A stretch of 64,000 nucleotides of DNA from a virus, in the IMG/VR virus record IMGVR_UViG_3300028800_000086, positions 1 through 64,000 of that record. One strand, written 5' to 3'. The first letter of the stretch is position 1. Each line of letters begins with the position of its first letter. The translations under genes were made by a program, and so were the position numbers. This document shows positions 54,408-63,190 of the stretch, in pieces. The notes under the pieces are model-generated. The model saw only the letters and a program-made list of their open reading frames with translations. It did not search any database and had not been told where the DNA came from.

Positions 54408-55745
54408 ATGGCTCGTGTTAATCGAAAGAACTCAATCACTGCCGAGACGGCGGAAGGCGGCCCGGCGTTCGCTCATATGAAGCCGCTCGCCGCGCTGCGG
54501 CGTTCGGTCATGTCGTGCTTCCTGTGGGAAGACGAATTCTATGAGGACGGCATATCGATCGCGGAACGCATAGACTCGCTCGCGGAGAAGGTTGCGCCGG
54601 CCGATCTAGCCGCGCTCGCGATCCAGGCCCGCAACCAGTTCAACTTGCGGCACGTTCCCCTGTTATTGCTAGTTGTCCTAGCAAGAACGGGAAGCGGCAC
54701 GCCGATCCTCAGCAATACGATGCCGCACGTCCTCAAGCGTGTCGACGATATGACGGAACTTCTCGCCTTGTATTGGAAGGCGAACCCGCGCACCGCCAAG
54801 CAGGCGGCGGCGAAGTCCGGGCGCGGCCTTTCGGCCCAGATGAAGAAGGGGTTGGCCGCGAGCTTCGCCAACTTCAATGAATATCACTTCGCGAAGTACG
54901 ATCGCGAAGACGCGGTCAAGCTTCGTGATGTTCTTTTCCTCGCGCATCCCGATCCGGGCGGCGCGCGTCTCGACTTGTTCAAGAAGATCGCGACGCGTAC
55001 GCTGGAAACTCCGGATACCTGGGAAGTCGGACTGTCCGCGGGCGGCGACAAGAAGGCGACGTTTGAAAGGTTGCTACGCGAAGGTAAGCTAGGATACCTC
55101 GCGCTGCTGCGGAACCTCCGCAACATGGCTACGGCCGGCTGCGACGACGGTCTAGTCCGGGCCGCGATCGTTGCCCGCAAAGGCGGCGCGGAGCGCGTCT
55201 TGCCGTTCCGCTACGTCGCGGCGGCCCGCGCGGCTCCGCAATACGAACGCGAGCTAGATACGGCGCTCATGATGGCGATACGGGATATGCCGGGAATGTC
55301 CGGGACGACCGTGGGCCTGATCGACGTTTCCGGCTCGATGGGCGATCCGCTTTCCGCGAAGTCGGATATGCGCCGTGTCGACGCGGCGGCGGCGCTCGGA
55401 TCGATGATCCCGGGCGACGTTCGTCTGTTCACGTTCAGCGACAAACTCGTCGAAGTTCCGCCGCGTAAGGGAATGGCGGGCGTCGATGCGATTATAAATT
55501 CGCAGCCGCATCGGTCCACCTATCTCGGTCGCGCGCTCGCGGAGATCGACGCTAAGGTCAATTACGATCGGATCATCGTAGTGACCGACGAACAGACGGC
55601 CGACAAGGTCAAGGAGCCGAAGGGCCGCGGCTACATGATCAACGTCGCCTCGAACAAGAACGGCGTCGGTTACGGCGGACGCTGGACGCAAATCGACGGC
55701 TTCTCCGAAGCGATCTTCAACTTTATCCGGGAGATCGAACGCTAA
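54408..55745 (+). CDS. rsr: TROVE domain protein (Ro60/Rsr orthologue)
   Basis: Protein of 445 residues from the ATG at 54408 (AGAAAGGAA upstream; an ATG at 54402 is too close to the site). Residues ~20-270 are the HEAT-like TROVE ring (A-A-L-A-I-Q-A-R-N-Q-F-N-L-R-H-V-P, L-L-R-N-L-R-N-M). Residues ~300-440 are a vWA domain with intact MIDAS: D306-V-S308-G-S310, Thr371 and Asp394. Ro60 proteins bind Y RNAs and misfolded RNAs in RNA quality control. A Y-RNA-like segment precedes it; a terminator follows. Confidence 0.9.
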   Translation: MARVNRKNSITAETAEGGPAFAHMKPLAALRRSVMSCFLWEDEFYEDGISIAERIDSLAEKVAPADLAALAIQARNQFNLRHVPLLLLVVLARTGSGTPILSNTMPHVLKRVDDMTELLALYWKANPRTAKQAAAKSGRGLSAQMKKGLAASFANFNEYHFAKYDREDAVKLRDVLFLAHPDPGGARLDLFKKIATRTLETPDTWEVGLSAGGDKKATFERLLREGKLGYLALLRNLRNMATAGCDDGLVRAAIVARKGGAERVLPFRYVAAARAAPQYERELDTALMMAIRDMPGMSGTTVGLIDVSGSMGDPLSAKSDMRRVDAAAALGSMIPGDVRLFTFSDKLVEVPPRKGMAGVDAIINSQPHRSTYLGRALAEIDAKVNYDRIIVVTDEQTADKVKEPKGRGYMINVASNKNGVGYGGRWTQIDGFSEAIFNFIREIER

Positions 55746-55767
55746 CGCTGCCCGCAAAATTTCTACG

Positions 55768-55799
55768 AACGGCCTGCCAACCTCAACGGCAGGCCGTTT
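55768..55799 (+). terminator. Terminator after the TROVE gene
   Basis: AACGGCCTGCC / GGCAGGCCGTT perfect 11-bp stem with a 9-base loop, then TTG. Short T-run. Confidence 0.65.
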
Positions 55800-55850
55800 G
55801 CGTTAAGCAGCGAAACGCGTCAAACTACCGCTTTAGAAAGGATACCAACC

Positions 55851-56603
55851 ATGCTCGTCAATCTTATCTCTTACACTGGCCACGGCCATCCCGATCCGCT
55901 CTATGCCGCGCGGCTTCTCGCTTACACGAAGTCGACCCGTCTGGAGCAAGGCGCGGCGACCCGCGAAAAATTCGCTTCAATGGGCGAAGACGAACTGGCG
56001 AAAGAACTAGACTACATATCGAAGACAATACGCAGTTCGTGGGAGATGGTCGACTATACTTTCGAGATCATCGGCGTCACCCGCGCCTTCACCCATCAGC
56101 TAGTCCGGACGCGGACCGGCTCCTACGCCCAACAAGCCCAACGCGTCGTCGACATGTCGAGCTTTTCGACGACGATGCCTGATACGATCGCGGGCAATGA
56201 TCCCGCCGCGGAAGCGTGGAACGACTTGATGGGCCGCATCGCGACGACGTATGCCCATTTAAGTGAATTGGGAATTCCCGCCCAGGATCGGCGCGGCATC
56301 CTTCCGACGAACGTTCACACGAACATTATCGCGAAGTTCAACCTTCGCACCCTCGCGGACGTTCTGGCGAAGCGAAAGAACCTCCGCGCCCAAGGCGAAT
56401 ACGCCGACGTGGCGAGGGGCATGGAAGCCGCGGCGCTCGCGGTCCATCCCTGGATTAAGCCGTTCATCGATCCCGATCGGCTAGCTACTCCCGCGCTCGA
56501 CGCGATCCTAGCCGAAGCGCTAGGCGCTCGCGGACCGCTCGACCAGCCGCGGGTGAATGCGGCACTCAAGGAGCTAGACGCGCTCAAAGGAGTTTGGGGC
56601 TAA
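55851..56603 (+). CDS. thyX: ThyX-like flavin-dependent thymidylate synthase
   Basis: Protein of 250 residues. The ThyX signature appears as R-T-R-T-G-S-Y-A-Q-Q-A-Q-R near residues 83-95, where typical enzymes have R-H-R-x7-S. The His is Thr and the last Ser is Ala. The rest of the fold fits (F-T-H-Q-L-V-R, L-P-T-N-V-H-T-N near 160-170, then N-L-R-T-L). It may make dTMP or a related 5-substituted dUMP. AGAAAGGATACC precedes the ATG; first gene of the nucleotide block. Confidence 0.75.
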   Translation: MLVNLISYTGHGHPDPLYAARLLAYTKSTRLEQGAATREKFASMGEDELAKELDYISKTIRSSWEMVDYTFEIIGVTRAFTHQLVRTRTGSYAQQAQRVVDMSSFSTTMPDTIAGNDPAAEAWNDLMGRIATTYAHLSELGIPAQDRRGILPTNVHTNIIAKFNLRTLADVLAKRKNLRAQGEYADVARGMEAAALAVHPWIKPFIDPDRLATPALDAILAEALGARGPLDQPRVNAALKELDALKGVWG

Positions 56604-56983
56604 TGAAACCGATCCTTTGCCTGGACTTCGACGGCGTGATCCACAGCTACACCAGCGGATGGATGGGCGCGCACTTGATACCGGACCCGCCATTGCCGGG
56701 CGCGATCGCCTTTCTGCGCCGCGCGTCGCTCGCCTTTCGCATCGTTATTTTCTCCAGCCGCTCTAATCAACCGGGCGGCTTAGAGGCGATGCGCGCTTGG
56801 CTAAACCTTTTCGCCTTCAAGGAAGACGAAGACGCTAACGAATGGTTGCCGCAGGTCGAATTCGCGACCGAGAAGCCGCCCGCGTTCGTCACGATCGACG
56901 ATCGCGCGTTGACATTTAACGGCGATTGGAACGCCTATCCGGTCGACTATCTCCTCGCGTTCAAGCCGTGGAACAAGAAATGA
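56603..56983 (+). CDS. HAD-superfamily hydrolase-like protein
   Basis: Protein of 126 residues; TAATG overlap with thyX. Motif I L-D-F-D-G-V-I-H-S, motif II I-F-S-S-R-S, and a C-terminal I-D-D-R-A-L acidic motif make a minimal HAD phosphatase. In phages such genes often act on nucleotides or nucleic acid ends. Short for the family, without a clear cap domain. Confidence 0.75.
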   Translation: MKPILCLDFDGVIHSYTSGWMGAHLIPDPPLPGAIAFLRRASLAFRIVIFSSRSNQPGGLEAMRAWLNLFAFKEDEDANEWLPQVEFATEKPPAFVTIDDRALTFNGDWNAYPVDYLLAFKPWNKK

Positions 56984-57276
56984 AAACCCCTGCAGACATC
57001 CTCGCGGAAATGGCGACGACGTATCGCGAGCGCAACGCCATGTACTGCGACAATTACAAGCTCGTTGGCCCGGTGATGATGGCGTTGTTCCCGGAAGGCG
57101 TCGCGCTTCGCACCGCGGAGCAGATTACCCTCTGGCATCTATTCGAATTGATCGTCGTGAAGATGACGCGCTTCGGCGTTAGCAACCTCACGCACGTTGA
57201 TTCGATCCACGACATCGCCATCTATGCGGCGATGATTGAAGGTCTTCTACAAGAGAGAAAGGAAAAGTCGAAATGA
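56980..57276 (+). CDS. DUF6378-like small protein
   Basis: Protein of 98 residues; ATGA overlap. Helical: Y-R-E-R-N-A-M-Y-C-D-N-Y, then L-W-H-L-F-E-L-I-V-V-K-M-T-R-F and D-S-I-H-D-I-A-I-Y-A-A-M-I-E. This family is common in phage nucleotide-metabolism blocks and may belong to the all-alpha NTP pyrophosphatase type; that link is from memory. Confidence 0.6.
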   Translation: MKTPADILAEMATTYRERNAMYCDNYKLVGPVMMALFPEGVALRTAEQITLWHLFELIVVKMTRFGVSNLTHVDSIHDIAIYAAMIEGLLQERKEKSK

Positions 57277-57953
57277 GCACGATAATGATTACCGGGTCCG
57301 GGTCCGGGCTGGGCCTTACCCTATCGGCCCACCTAGAGGCGTACGGCCACACAGTGCTTCCCTTCGATCACGACCAGGGAAACGACGTTCGCGATCCTTA
57401 TTATAAAGGCGGACTTTTCCCGCCCGGAATGGACGTTCTCATCAACTGCGCCGGCATCAACCGGATCGATTGGTTGGAGAACTTCAGCGACGCCGATTGG
57501 GACGACGTGATGGATACGAACGCAAAGGGCATCTTCAAGATGAGCCAATGGGCGCTTCCGTCCCTCATCGAAAGCCGCGGCACGATCGTCAACATCGTAT
57601 CGAATGCCGCGCATATCCCGATGACCGGATCGCTCGCCTATAACGCGAGCAAGGCCGCCGCCCACATCATGACGCTCCAACTCGCTCGCGAGCTAACGAA
57701 GAAACACGGCATCACCGTCTTCGGTATCGCTCCGAACAAGCTCGCCGGAACCGGAATGAGCCGGTATATTGAGAAGCGCGTGCCGATAACCCGCGGCTGG
57801 ACCGCGGAACAAGCTCGCGACTATCAATTGGCGGCACTGCTTCCCGGCGAGGAAACGCCGCCCGACGCTATCGCGGAATTCCTCGCCTTCCTCCTGGCCA
57901 ATAAGGAGCGCCACCGCTTCCTTTCCGGCTGCATCCTGCCCTATGGAGCGTGA
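57273..57953 (+). CDS. Short-chain dehydrogenase/reductase
   Basis: Protein of 226 residues with a full SDR set: T-G-S-G-S-G-L-G (NAD(P) loop), N-C-A-G-I-N (N-A-G-type motif), S-N-A-A-H with the catalytic Ser region, and Y-N-A-S-K (Tyr/Lys). Length is normal. Substrate unknown. An SDR is rare in phages. Neighbours point to nucleotide or sugar-nucleotide chemistry. ATGA overlap; AGAAAGGAAA upstream. Confidence 0.82.
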   Translation: MSTIMITGSGSGLGLTLSAHLEAYGHTVLPFDHDQGNDVRDPYYKGGLFPPGMDVLINCAGINRIDWLENFSDADWDDVMDTNAKGIFKMSQWALPSLIESRGTIVNIVSNAAHIPMTGSLAYNASKAAAHIMTLQLARELTKKHGITVFGIAPNKLAGTGMSRYIEKRVPITRGWTAEQARDYQLAALLPGEETPPDAIAEFLAFLLANKERHRFLSGCILPYGA

Positions 57954-57954
57954 T

Positions 57955-58377
57955 ATGGACAAACGAAGCGGCATCGATATTCCGGCGACGGCACCGTCCC
58001 GGTTCGATCCGGAAGGGTTGAAATTTTCCGACGTTACCGCGATTAACGTCGCTCGCTGCCTTCGTTGGCACGGCGCGGCAGGCGTCGACGATTGGTCGCC
58101 GGAACGATGGATGGTGGCGACCATGGGCGAGCTAGGCGAAGCCGCCAACGTCCTGAAGAAAATGTTTCGCGTTATGGACGGCATCGCGAACATTAACGAC
58201 GCCGATCGAAACGTCGCTACGATCGGCGCGGCGACCGCGAAGCTAGGCGAGGAATGCGCCGACACGTTCCTTTACCTCAACCTGTTCTGCGCGAGGACGG
58301 GCATCAACCTCGCCTCCGAGATCATCAAGAAGTTCAACGCCACCAGCGAACGCTACGGCTTTCCAGAAAGGTTGTAA
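57955..58377 (+). CDS. MazG-like NTP pyrophosphohydrolase
   Basis: Protein of 140 residues. ATG at 57955 is preferred because GGAG lies 6 bases upstream. The all-alpha core has G-E-L-G-E-A-A-N (ExxE half) and E-E-C-A-D-T-F-L-Y (ExxD half), the MazG metal-binding set. Phage MazG proteins alter nucleotide pools or (p)ppGpp. Part of the thyX block. Confidence 0.78.
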   Translation: MDKRSGIDIPATAPSRFDPEGLKFSDVTAINVARCLRWHGAAGVDDWSPERWMVATMGELGEAANVLKKMFRVMDGIANINDADRNVATIGAATAKLGEECADTFLYLNLFCARTGINLASEIIKKFNATSERYGFPERL

Positions 58378-58378
58378 A

Positions 58379-58864
58379 ATGCAATTCAAGATTGAACAAA
58401 TCGCGATCGCTCCGCGCGATCCGATCAAGGCGGTTCAGTTGATGATGGTTCTCGGATTGACCGATTGGGTCAATGACGACGTTATCGCGATCGGCACCGT
58501 CTGGGGCGGCGCGGCGAAGAACGAAGCTCAATTGAGCTTCAACTACCAGGCCGAACCCGCGGGCAAGTTGGAGCTAGAAATGCTCCAATACAAGAACGGC
58601 CTTAACTGGCTGGCGCTGCGCGGCGGCGGCGCGGTCGTCTCGCATATCGGGATGCACTGCACCGAAGAAGAACTGGGCGAGTGGCACGTGAAGTTGAGCG
58701 AGATCGGCGTAATGGTCGCCCAATCGGTCGATACCGTATCGCACTCGAACCCGAACATAGCCGGCAAGCGCTGGTATCGGTACGTCGTCTATTCGACCAA
58801 TGAGATCATCGGTTGCGATCTCAAGTTCATTGTGCGTCGCTTCGAACCGCCGAAGGTTCCGTGA
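58379..58864 (+). CDS. VOC-fold-like protein
   Basis: Protein of 161 residues. Repeated beta-alpha-beta pattern typical of the glyoxalase/VOC fold: I-E-Q-I-A-I-A-P-R-D-P near the start, V-S-H-I-G-M-H-C-T-E-E-E-L in the middle and I-G-C-D-L-K-F-I at the end. A His (S-H-I-G-M-H) and Glu could bind metal. Function unknown; assignment by pattern only. Confidence 0.5.
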   Translation: MQFKIEQIAIAPRDPIKAVQLMMVLGLTDWVNDDVIAIGTVWGGAAKNEAQLSFNYQAEPAGKLELEMLQYKNGLNWLALRGGGAVVSHIGMHCTEEELGEWHVKLSEIGVMVAQSVDTVSHSNPNIAGKRWYRYVVYSTNEIIGCDLKFIVRRFEPPKVP

Positions 58865-59250
58865 TGCGCGATCTTCGACTACTCGACAAGGCCCGCGTCA
58901 TCGATCCTAAGCTGTTGGCCTTTTCGAAAGGTTGGCCGGGCGATTACAGTTGCGGCATGTTCGTGTTCGCCTCGCCGACCGACGGAAAGGCGTTGCGCTG
59001 TATCGCGGCGGCCGGCGAGGACTGGGACCACGTATCGGTCAGCCGCGGAGATCGCATCCCCGACTGGACCGAGATGGAAGCCGTTGCGCGGCTATTCTTC
59101 AAGCCCGACGAATACGCGATGCAACTTCATGTCCCGAAGAACGATCATATCAACTTCCATCCGTTCTGCCTTCACTGGTGGCGGCCGCAAAACGTCCCGA
59201 TCCCGCTGCCACCGTCCGATCTTGTTTGGCTGGAGAAAATGGGGCGATGA
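58864..59250 (+). CDS. DUF7694-like protein
   Basis: Protein of 128 residues; GTGATG junction with the previous gene. Contains G-D-Y-S-C-G-M-F, G-E-D-W-D-H-V-S-V-S and Q-L-H-V-P-K-N-D-H-I-N plus H-W-W-R-P. This combination is a recurrent small phage/bacterial family of unknown function. It overlaps the exonuclease by ATGA. Confidence 0.6.
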   Translation: MRDLRLLDKARVIDPKLLAFSKGWPGDYSCGMFVFASPTDGKALRCIAAAGEDWDHVSVSRGDRIPDWTEMEAVARLFFKPDEYAMQLHVPKNDHINFHPFCLHWWRPQNVPIPLPPSDLVWLEKMGR

Positions 59251-59777
59251 TCCTCGTATGGGACACTGAGACGACCGGCTTGACGCTGCACCCGCAAGCG
59301 CCGCTCGATATGCAACCGCACGTTATCGAATTCGCCGGCGCGCTTCTCTCCCCGAAGACGGGAAAGGTCGTCGAGAAATTCGACTTCCTTATCAACCCGG
59401 GCATACCGATCCCGGAGGAAGCGTCGAAGATTAACAAGATCACTGACGAGACGGTAAAGGACAAGCCGTCGTTCGCCGCGACATGGCCGAAGATCGCCGC
59501 CGTCTTCGACGAAACCAAGGCGGCGATCGCCCACAACGCGCCGTTCGATTACTCGGTGCTGCAATTCGAGCTTGCCCGGGCGAACCTAAAGCATCGCTTT
59601 CCCGCGATGCTCGATACGATCGGCCTATACCGGGCGGAATTCGGCTATGACCCGCGGTTGACCGATCTTTACGAGCACGTGATGAAAAAGAAACTGAAGC
59701 AGGAGCACCGCGCCGGGAGCGACGTGGCGGCGCTCGTCGAGATCGTTCGGAAAACGAAATTGTGGAGAGTGCTGTGA
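59247..59777 (+). CDS. DnaQ-like 3'-5' exonuclease (proofreading subunit)
   Basis: Protein of 176 residues with a DEDDh core: W-D-T-E-T-T-G (motif I), H-N-A-P-F-D-Y (motif II) and H-R-A-G-S-D (motif III, His and Asp). Size matches the catalytic domain of DNA polymerase III epsilon. The stop overlaps the GTG of the polymerase alpha gene, so the two are made together and probably form a complex. Confidence 0.88.
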   Translation: MILVWDTETTGLTLHPQAPLDMQPHVIEFAGALLSPKTGKVVEKFDFLINPGIPIPEEASKINKITDETVKDKPSFAATWPKIAAVFDETKAAIAHNAPFDYSVLQFELARANLKHRFPAMLDTIGLYRAEFGYDPRLTDLYEHVMKKKLKQEHRAGSDVAALVEIVRKTKLWRVL

Positions 59778-62554
59778 TCCAACTCCGTGTTCGCACCGAA
59801 TTCTCCTTCCGTCAGGTCTATGGGCCGATACCGAAGGTCGTTGAGACGCTGGCCGCGATCGGGACGAAGTCGGCCGCGATCGTCGACCCGTCAACATGGG
59901 GGCACGTTCGCTTTATGGAAGCCTGCAACAAAGCTTCCATAAAGCCGATGTTCGGAACCGAAGTCAAGGTATCGACGACGGATGGACGCGAGCCGATCGC
60001 CTGGGCGATCGCGGAGGACACGCGCGCCTTCTATCGCTTTTCGTCGGAGGTTCGGAAGGAAGGCGCGAACGTCATCGACCTTCTTCGAAACGTCAAGGGC
60101 GTTATCCGGTTCGCTGGCGCGGCACTAACCGATCCGGACACGTTCGACTATATCGACCTGAACCCGTCGAACCCGCTCGCCTTCCTCAACTCGTTGAAGC
60201 TGCACGAGGCGACCGGCAAGCCGTTAGTGGTGACCGGCGACAACTACTATCCTCGCATCGAAGACTACGAAATTTTCCTGGCGATGGGCGGTCGTGAACG
60301 AATGACGCCGCAGCATATTCTTTCCTCAGTCCAGCTTCGGACTGCGCTGGGCCGGCTCAGTGATAAGCGCTGGAAAGCCGCTATCAAGACCGGCGACGAG
60401 ATCGCGGAGCGCGCGGCCCACAAGCTCGCGACCGCTCCCCTTATTCAGGTCAAGGGCGATTTCCGCAAGATGGTTGAGGATGGCAAACGGTCGCGCTTAA
60501 AGCGCGGCCATCTGACAAGCTGGCCGAAGGAATACGCCGCGCGGCTCAAGCGCGAGATCGAGACGATTGAGGAGAAGAAATATCAAAGCTACTTCCTCGT
60601 TGTCGCGGACCTAGTCCAATGGGCTAAGACGCGGATGCTTGTCGGTCCCGGCCGCGGCTCCAGCGCGGGTTCGTTGCTCTGCTATCTCGCGGGCATCACA
60701 GAGGTAGACCCTATCCCGCACGGCCTTCTGTTCGAGCGCTTCGTTGACCTTAACCGAAGCGACCTTCCCGACATCGACATCGATTTTTCCGACGTGAAGC
60801 GCGACGAAGTCTTCGAATATCTCGCGACCAAGTACGGCGCGGAGAACGTATCCCGCATCGGCAACATCTCGACGCTCCAGGCGAAATCCGTCCTGGCGCA
60901 GGTTTGTAAACGTCTCGGCATCCCCGACTACGAACGCTTCAACTTACTGAACGTTCTAGTCGAGCATTCATCCGGCGACGAACGCTATGGCAAGGGTATC
61001 GAAGATACCTTCCTCAACACCGATATCGGCAAGTCGTTTATCCGGCGCTACCCTGCCGCCGCCCTAGCGACCGCGCTAGAGAACCACGCCAACCACACGT
61101 CAGTGCACGCCGCGGGCGTTATCGTCTCGATGGAACCCGTCATTGAATTCTGCACCGTCGGCCCGGACGGCGTCGCGCATATCGATAAGCCCGACGCCGA
61201 GAAACTGAACCTTTTGAAGATCGATGCGCTGGGGTTGCGGACGTTAGGCATCATCGAGGACGCGGGCGTAGTCACTAACGAGGAATTATATGCGCTCAAG
61301 CTCGACGATCCGGGCGTGCTCGATATCTTCAACCGCGGGCGCTTCGCCGCCGTGTTCCAGTTTGAAGGCGCGGCGGTCCGTCAGATCAGCGCGCAGGTAA
61401 AGGTGACCGACTTTAGCACCATCGATAACCTGATTGCGCTCGCCCGGCCGGGACCGTTAGGCGGCGGCGCGGCCGATCACTACATCAAGCGGAAGGCCGG
61501 AACCGAAGCGATCACAACGCGCCATCCGCTGATGACCGAAATTCTCGACGAGACGTATGGCGTCGTGCTCTACCAGGAACAAGTGATGCGGATCGTCCGC
61601 GAGCTAGGCGGCTTCTCCTGGGAAGACACGTCGACCATCCGCAAGGCGATGAGCGGACGTAAGGGCGAAGAATACTTCAACAAGATGGGCGAGCTATTCA
61701 TTAAGGGCGCGAAGGCGCGCAAGATCGACGCCGAGACGGCGGACGGCATTTGGCGTGAGATTTGTACCTTTGGAGCGTGGGGCTTCAATAAGTCGCACAG
61801 CGTTTCCTACGGCATCATCTCGTATTGGACCGCCTATCTCAAGGCGTATCATCGCCTGGAGTTCGCGGCGGCATGTTTGCGCGGCGCGAAAGACGATAAC
61901 AGCGTCACCGATACGCTGCGCGAGATGACCGACGAAGGCGTCGATTATACCGCCTTCGATATAGACAAATCCGAAATGGATTGGACCGTTCAAGACGGCA
62001 AACTGCTCGGCGGCTTCCTCAACCTAGTCGGCATCGGCCCGGCGAAGGCCCAGATGGCGATCGAAGCGCGAGCCGCAGGAAGGCTGGACCGGGAAAAGTT
62101 CGGCGCGATGGAAGTGAAATTTTCTGAGCTCTATCCGCTCAAGAAGAAATACGCCGCGATCTACGCTAACCCGGAGGCGTTCGGTTGCGCGGAAGGTTCG
62201 CGCGTTCTGACGTCAAACGAATTCCCGGAGGAAGGCGGCAACGTCCTATACATCGGCAAGCTCCAACGCAAAAGGCCGTCCGACGCGAACGAAGCGGTGC
62301 GCGTCCAAAAGCGCGGCGGCAAGGTCTACAAGGGCAATACGCTGTTCGTCGACTTCGAATGCCGCGACGATATGGGCGAGAAGATATTGTGTCGGGTCGA
62401 TCGCCAAGACTGGGAGGACTTCGGCAAGCACGCCAACGATCGCCTGGTGGTGGGAGATGATCTGATGATCCGCGGCCGGCGTATTCCGGGATACTCGATG
62501 ATAAAGGTGATCCGGATACGTTGTCTCAATCGACCTGACGCGCTGGAGGTTTAA
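59774..62554 (+). CDS. dnaE: DNA polymerase III alpha subunit (C-family)
   Basis: Protein of 926 residues; GTG start overlaps the exonuclease stop (GTGA). The PHP region (1-~200) opens L-R-V-R-T-E-F-S-F where active PHP domains have paired His, so it should be inactive. Core: G-P-G-R-G-S-S-A-G-S-L (291-301), P-D-I-D-I-D-F with Asp333 and Asp335, and K-I-D-A-L-G-L with Asp484. An OB-like C-terminal part follows. About 230 residues shorter than E. coli DnaE. Confidence 0.93.
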   Translation: MIQLRVRTEFSFRQVYGPIPKVVETLAAIGTKSAAIVDPSTWGHVRFMEACNKASIKPMFGTEVKVSTTDGREPIAWAIAEDTRAFYRFSSEVRKEGANVIDLLRNVKGVIRFAGAALTDPDTFDYIDLNPSNPLAFLNSLKLHEATGKPLVVTGDNYYPRIEDYEIFLAMGGRERMTPQHILSSVQLRTALGRLSDKRWKAAIKTGDEIAERAAHKLATAPLIQVKGDFRKMVEDGKRSRLKRGHLTSWPKEYAARLKREIETIEEKKYQSYFLVVADLVQWAKTRMLVGPGRGSSAGSLLCYLAGITEVDPIPHGLLFERFVDLNRSDLPDIDIDFSDVKRDEVFEYLATKYGAENVSRIGNISTLQAKSVLAQVCKRLGIPDYERFNLLNVLVEHSSGDERYGKGIEDTFLNTDIGKSFIRRYPAAALATALENHANHTSVHAAGVIVSMEPVIEFCTVGPDGVAHIDKPDAEKLNLLKIDALGLRTLGIIEDAGVVTNEELYALKLDDPGVLDIFNRGRFAAVFQFEGAAVRQISAQVKVTDFSTIDNLIALARPGPLGGGAADHYIKRKAGTEAITTRHPLMTEILDETYGVVLYQEQVMRIVRELGGFSWEDTSTIRKAMSGRKGEEYFNKMGELFIKGAKARKIDAETADGIWREICTFGAWGFNKSHSVSYGIISYWTAYLKAYHRLEFAAACLRGAKDDNSVTDTLREMTDEGVDYTAFDIDKSEMDWTVQDGKLLGGFLNLVGIGPAKAQMAIEARAAGRLDREKFGAMEVKFSELYPLKKKYAAIYANPEAFGCAEGSRVLTSNEFPEEGGNVLYIGKLQRKRPSDANEAVRVQKRGGKVYKGNTLFVDFECRDDMGEKILCRVDRQDWEDFGKHANDRLVVGDDLMIRGRRIPGYSMIKVIRIRCLNRPDALEV

Positions 62555-62555
62555 C

Positions 62556-62771
62556 ATGGCTGGATGGATTGGCCACGTCGTTAACGATAAATCGGAATAC
62601 ATCGGTCTTGAACTTCTCGCAAACCGGGGAGCGGTCGAAGCCGTCGAGGAATTGGTTTTCGTTTTGCTTCTGACGACGACGAAGGCCCAGAGGAAAAAAG
62701 CACTAGACAGATTTTACACCTGCCGGCGCGGCGAAAAGCCGTGGCCTAAATTCTGGAAGCCTGAAGAATGA
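62556..62771 (+). CDS. Small unknown protein
   Basis: Protein of 71 residues between polymerase and nuclease genes; GGAGG before the ATG. Ends R-R-G-E-K-P-W-P-K-F-W-K. Helical middle. No family recognised. Confidence 0.5.
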   Translation: MAGWIGHVVNDKSEYIGLELLANRGAVEAVEELVFVLLLTTTKAQRKKALDRFYTCRRGEKPWPKFWKPEE

Positions 62772-63190
62772 GAAAGCCCGAACAACGGCTGTGGGACGCG
62801 ATGCGTCGAAACATCGGGCCGCAGGTCCTGATGAAGCGCGTCGAGAATTACCTGGAAGCCGGAATGCCTGATACGATCGCCCTATCGCGCGGTCATGTAA
62901 CCTGGATTGAAACGAAAGTCGGCCATTGGCCTGCGCGGGCGACGACGCGCATCCAATGGAATCATCCGCTACAAATCGAGCAATGCAACTTTCATCTCGA
63001 CTGGCGTCAACAAGATGGTCATTCGATTATCGTCGCGGGCATCGGCGACGAAATTTTCATGATACCGGGTTCGAACGCCGACGATTTCAATAATTTGAAA
63101 GGCCATCACATGATTCATCATCGTTGCGATTGGCGGCATCTCGCCAAATATCTGAAAGGCGATCGCCTTTTAAGGAGCGCTGTGAAATGA
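62768..63190 (+). CDS. VRR-NUC-type nuclease
   Basis: Protein of 140 residues; ATGA overlap. PD-(D/E)xK core of the VRR-NUC type: R-V-E-N-Y-L-E-A-G-M-P-D then W-I-E-T-K-V-G. In phages these small nucleases are placed beside SNF2 helicases and are thought to resolve branched DNA. Same arrangement here. Confidence 0.78.
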   Translation: MRKPEQRLWDAMRRNIGPQVLMKRVENYLEAGMPDTIALSRGHVTWIETKVGHWPARATTRIQWNHPLQIEQCNFHLDWRQQDGHSIIVAGIGDEIFMIPGSNADDFNNLKGHHMIHHRCDWRHLAKYLKGDRLLRSAVK

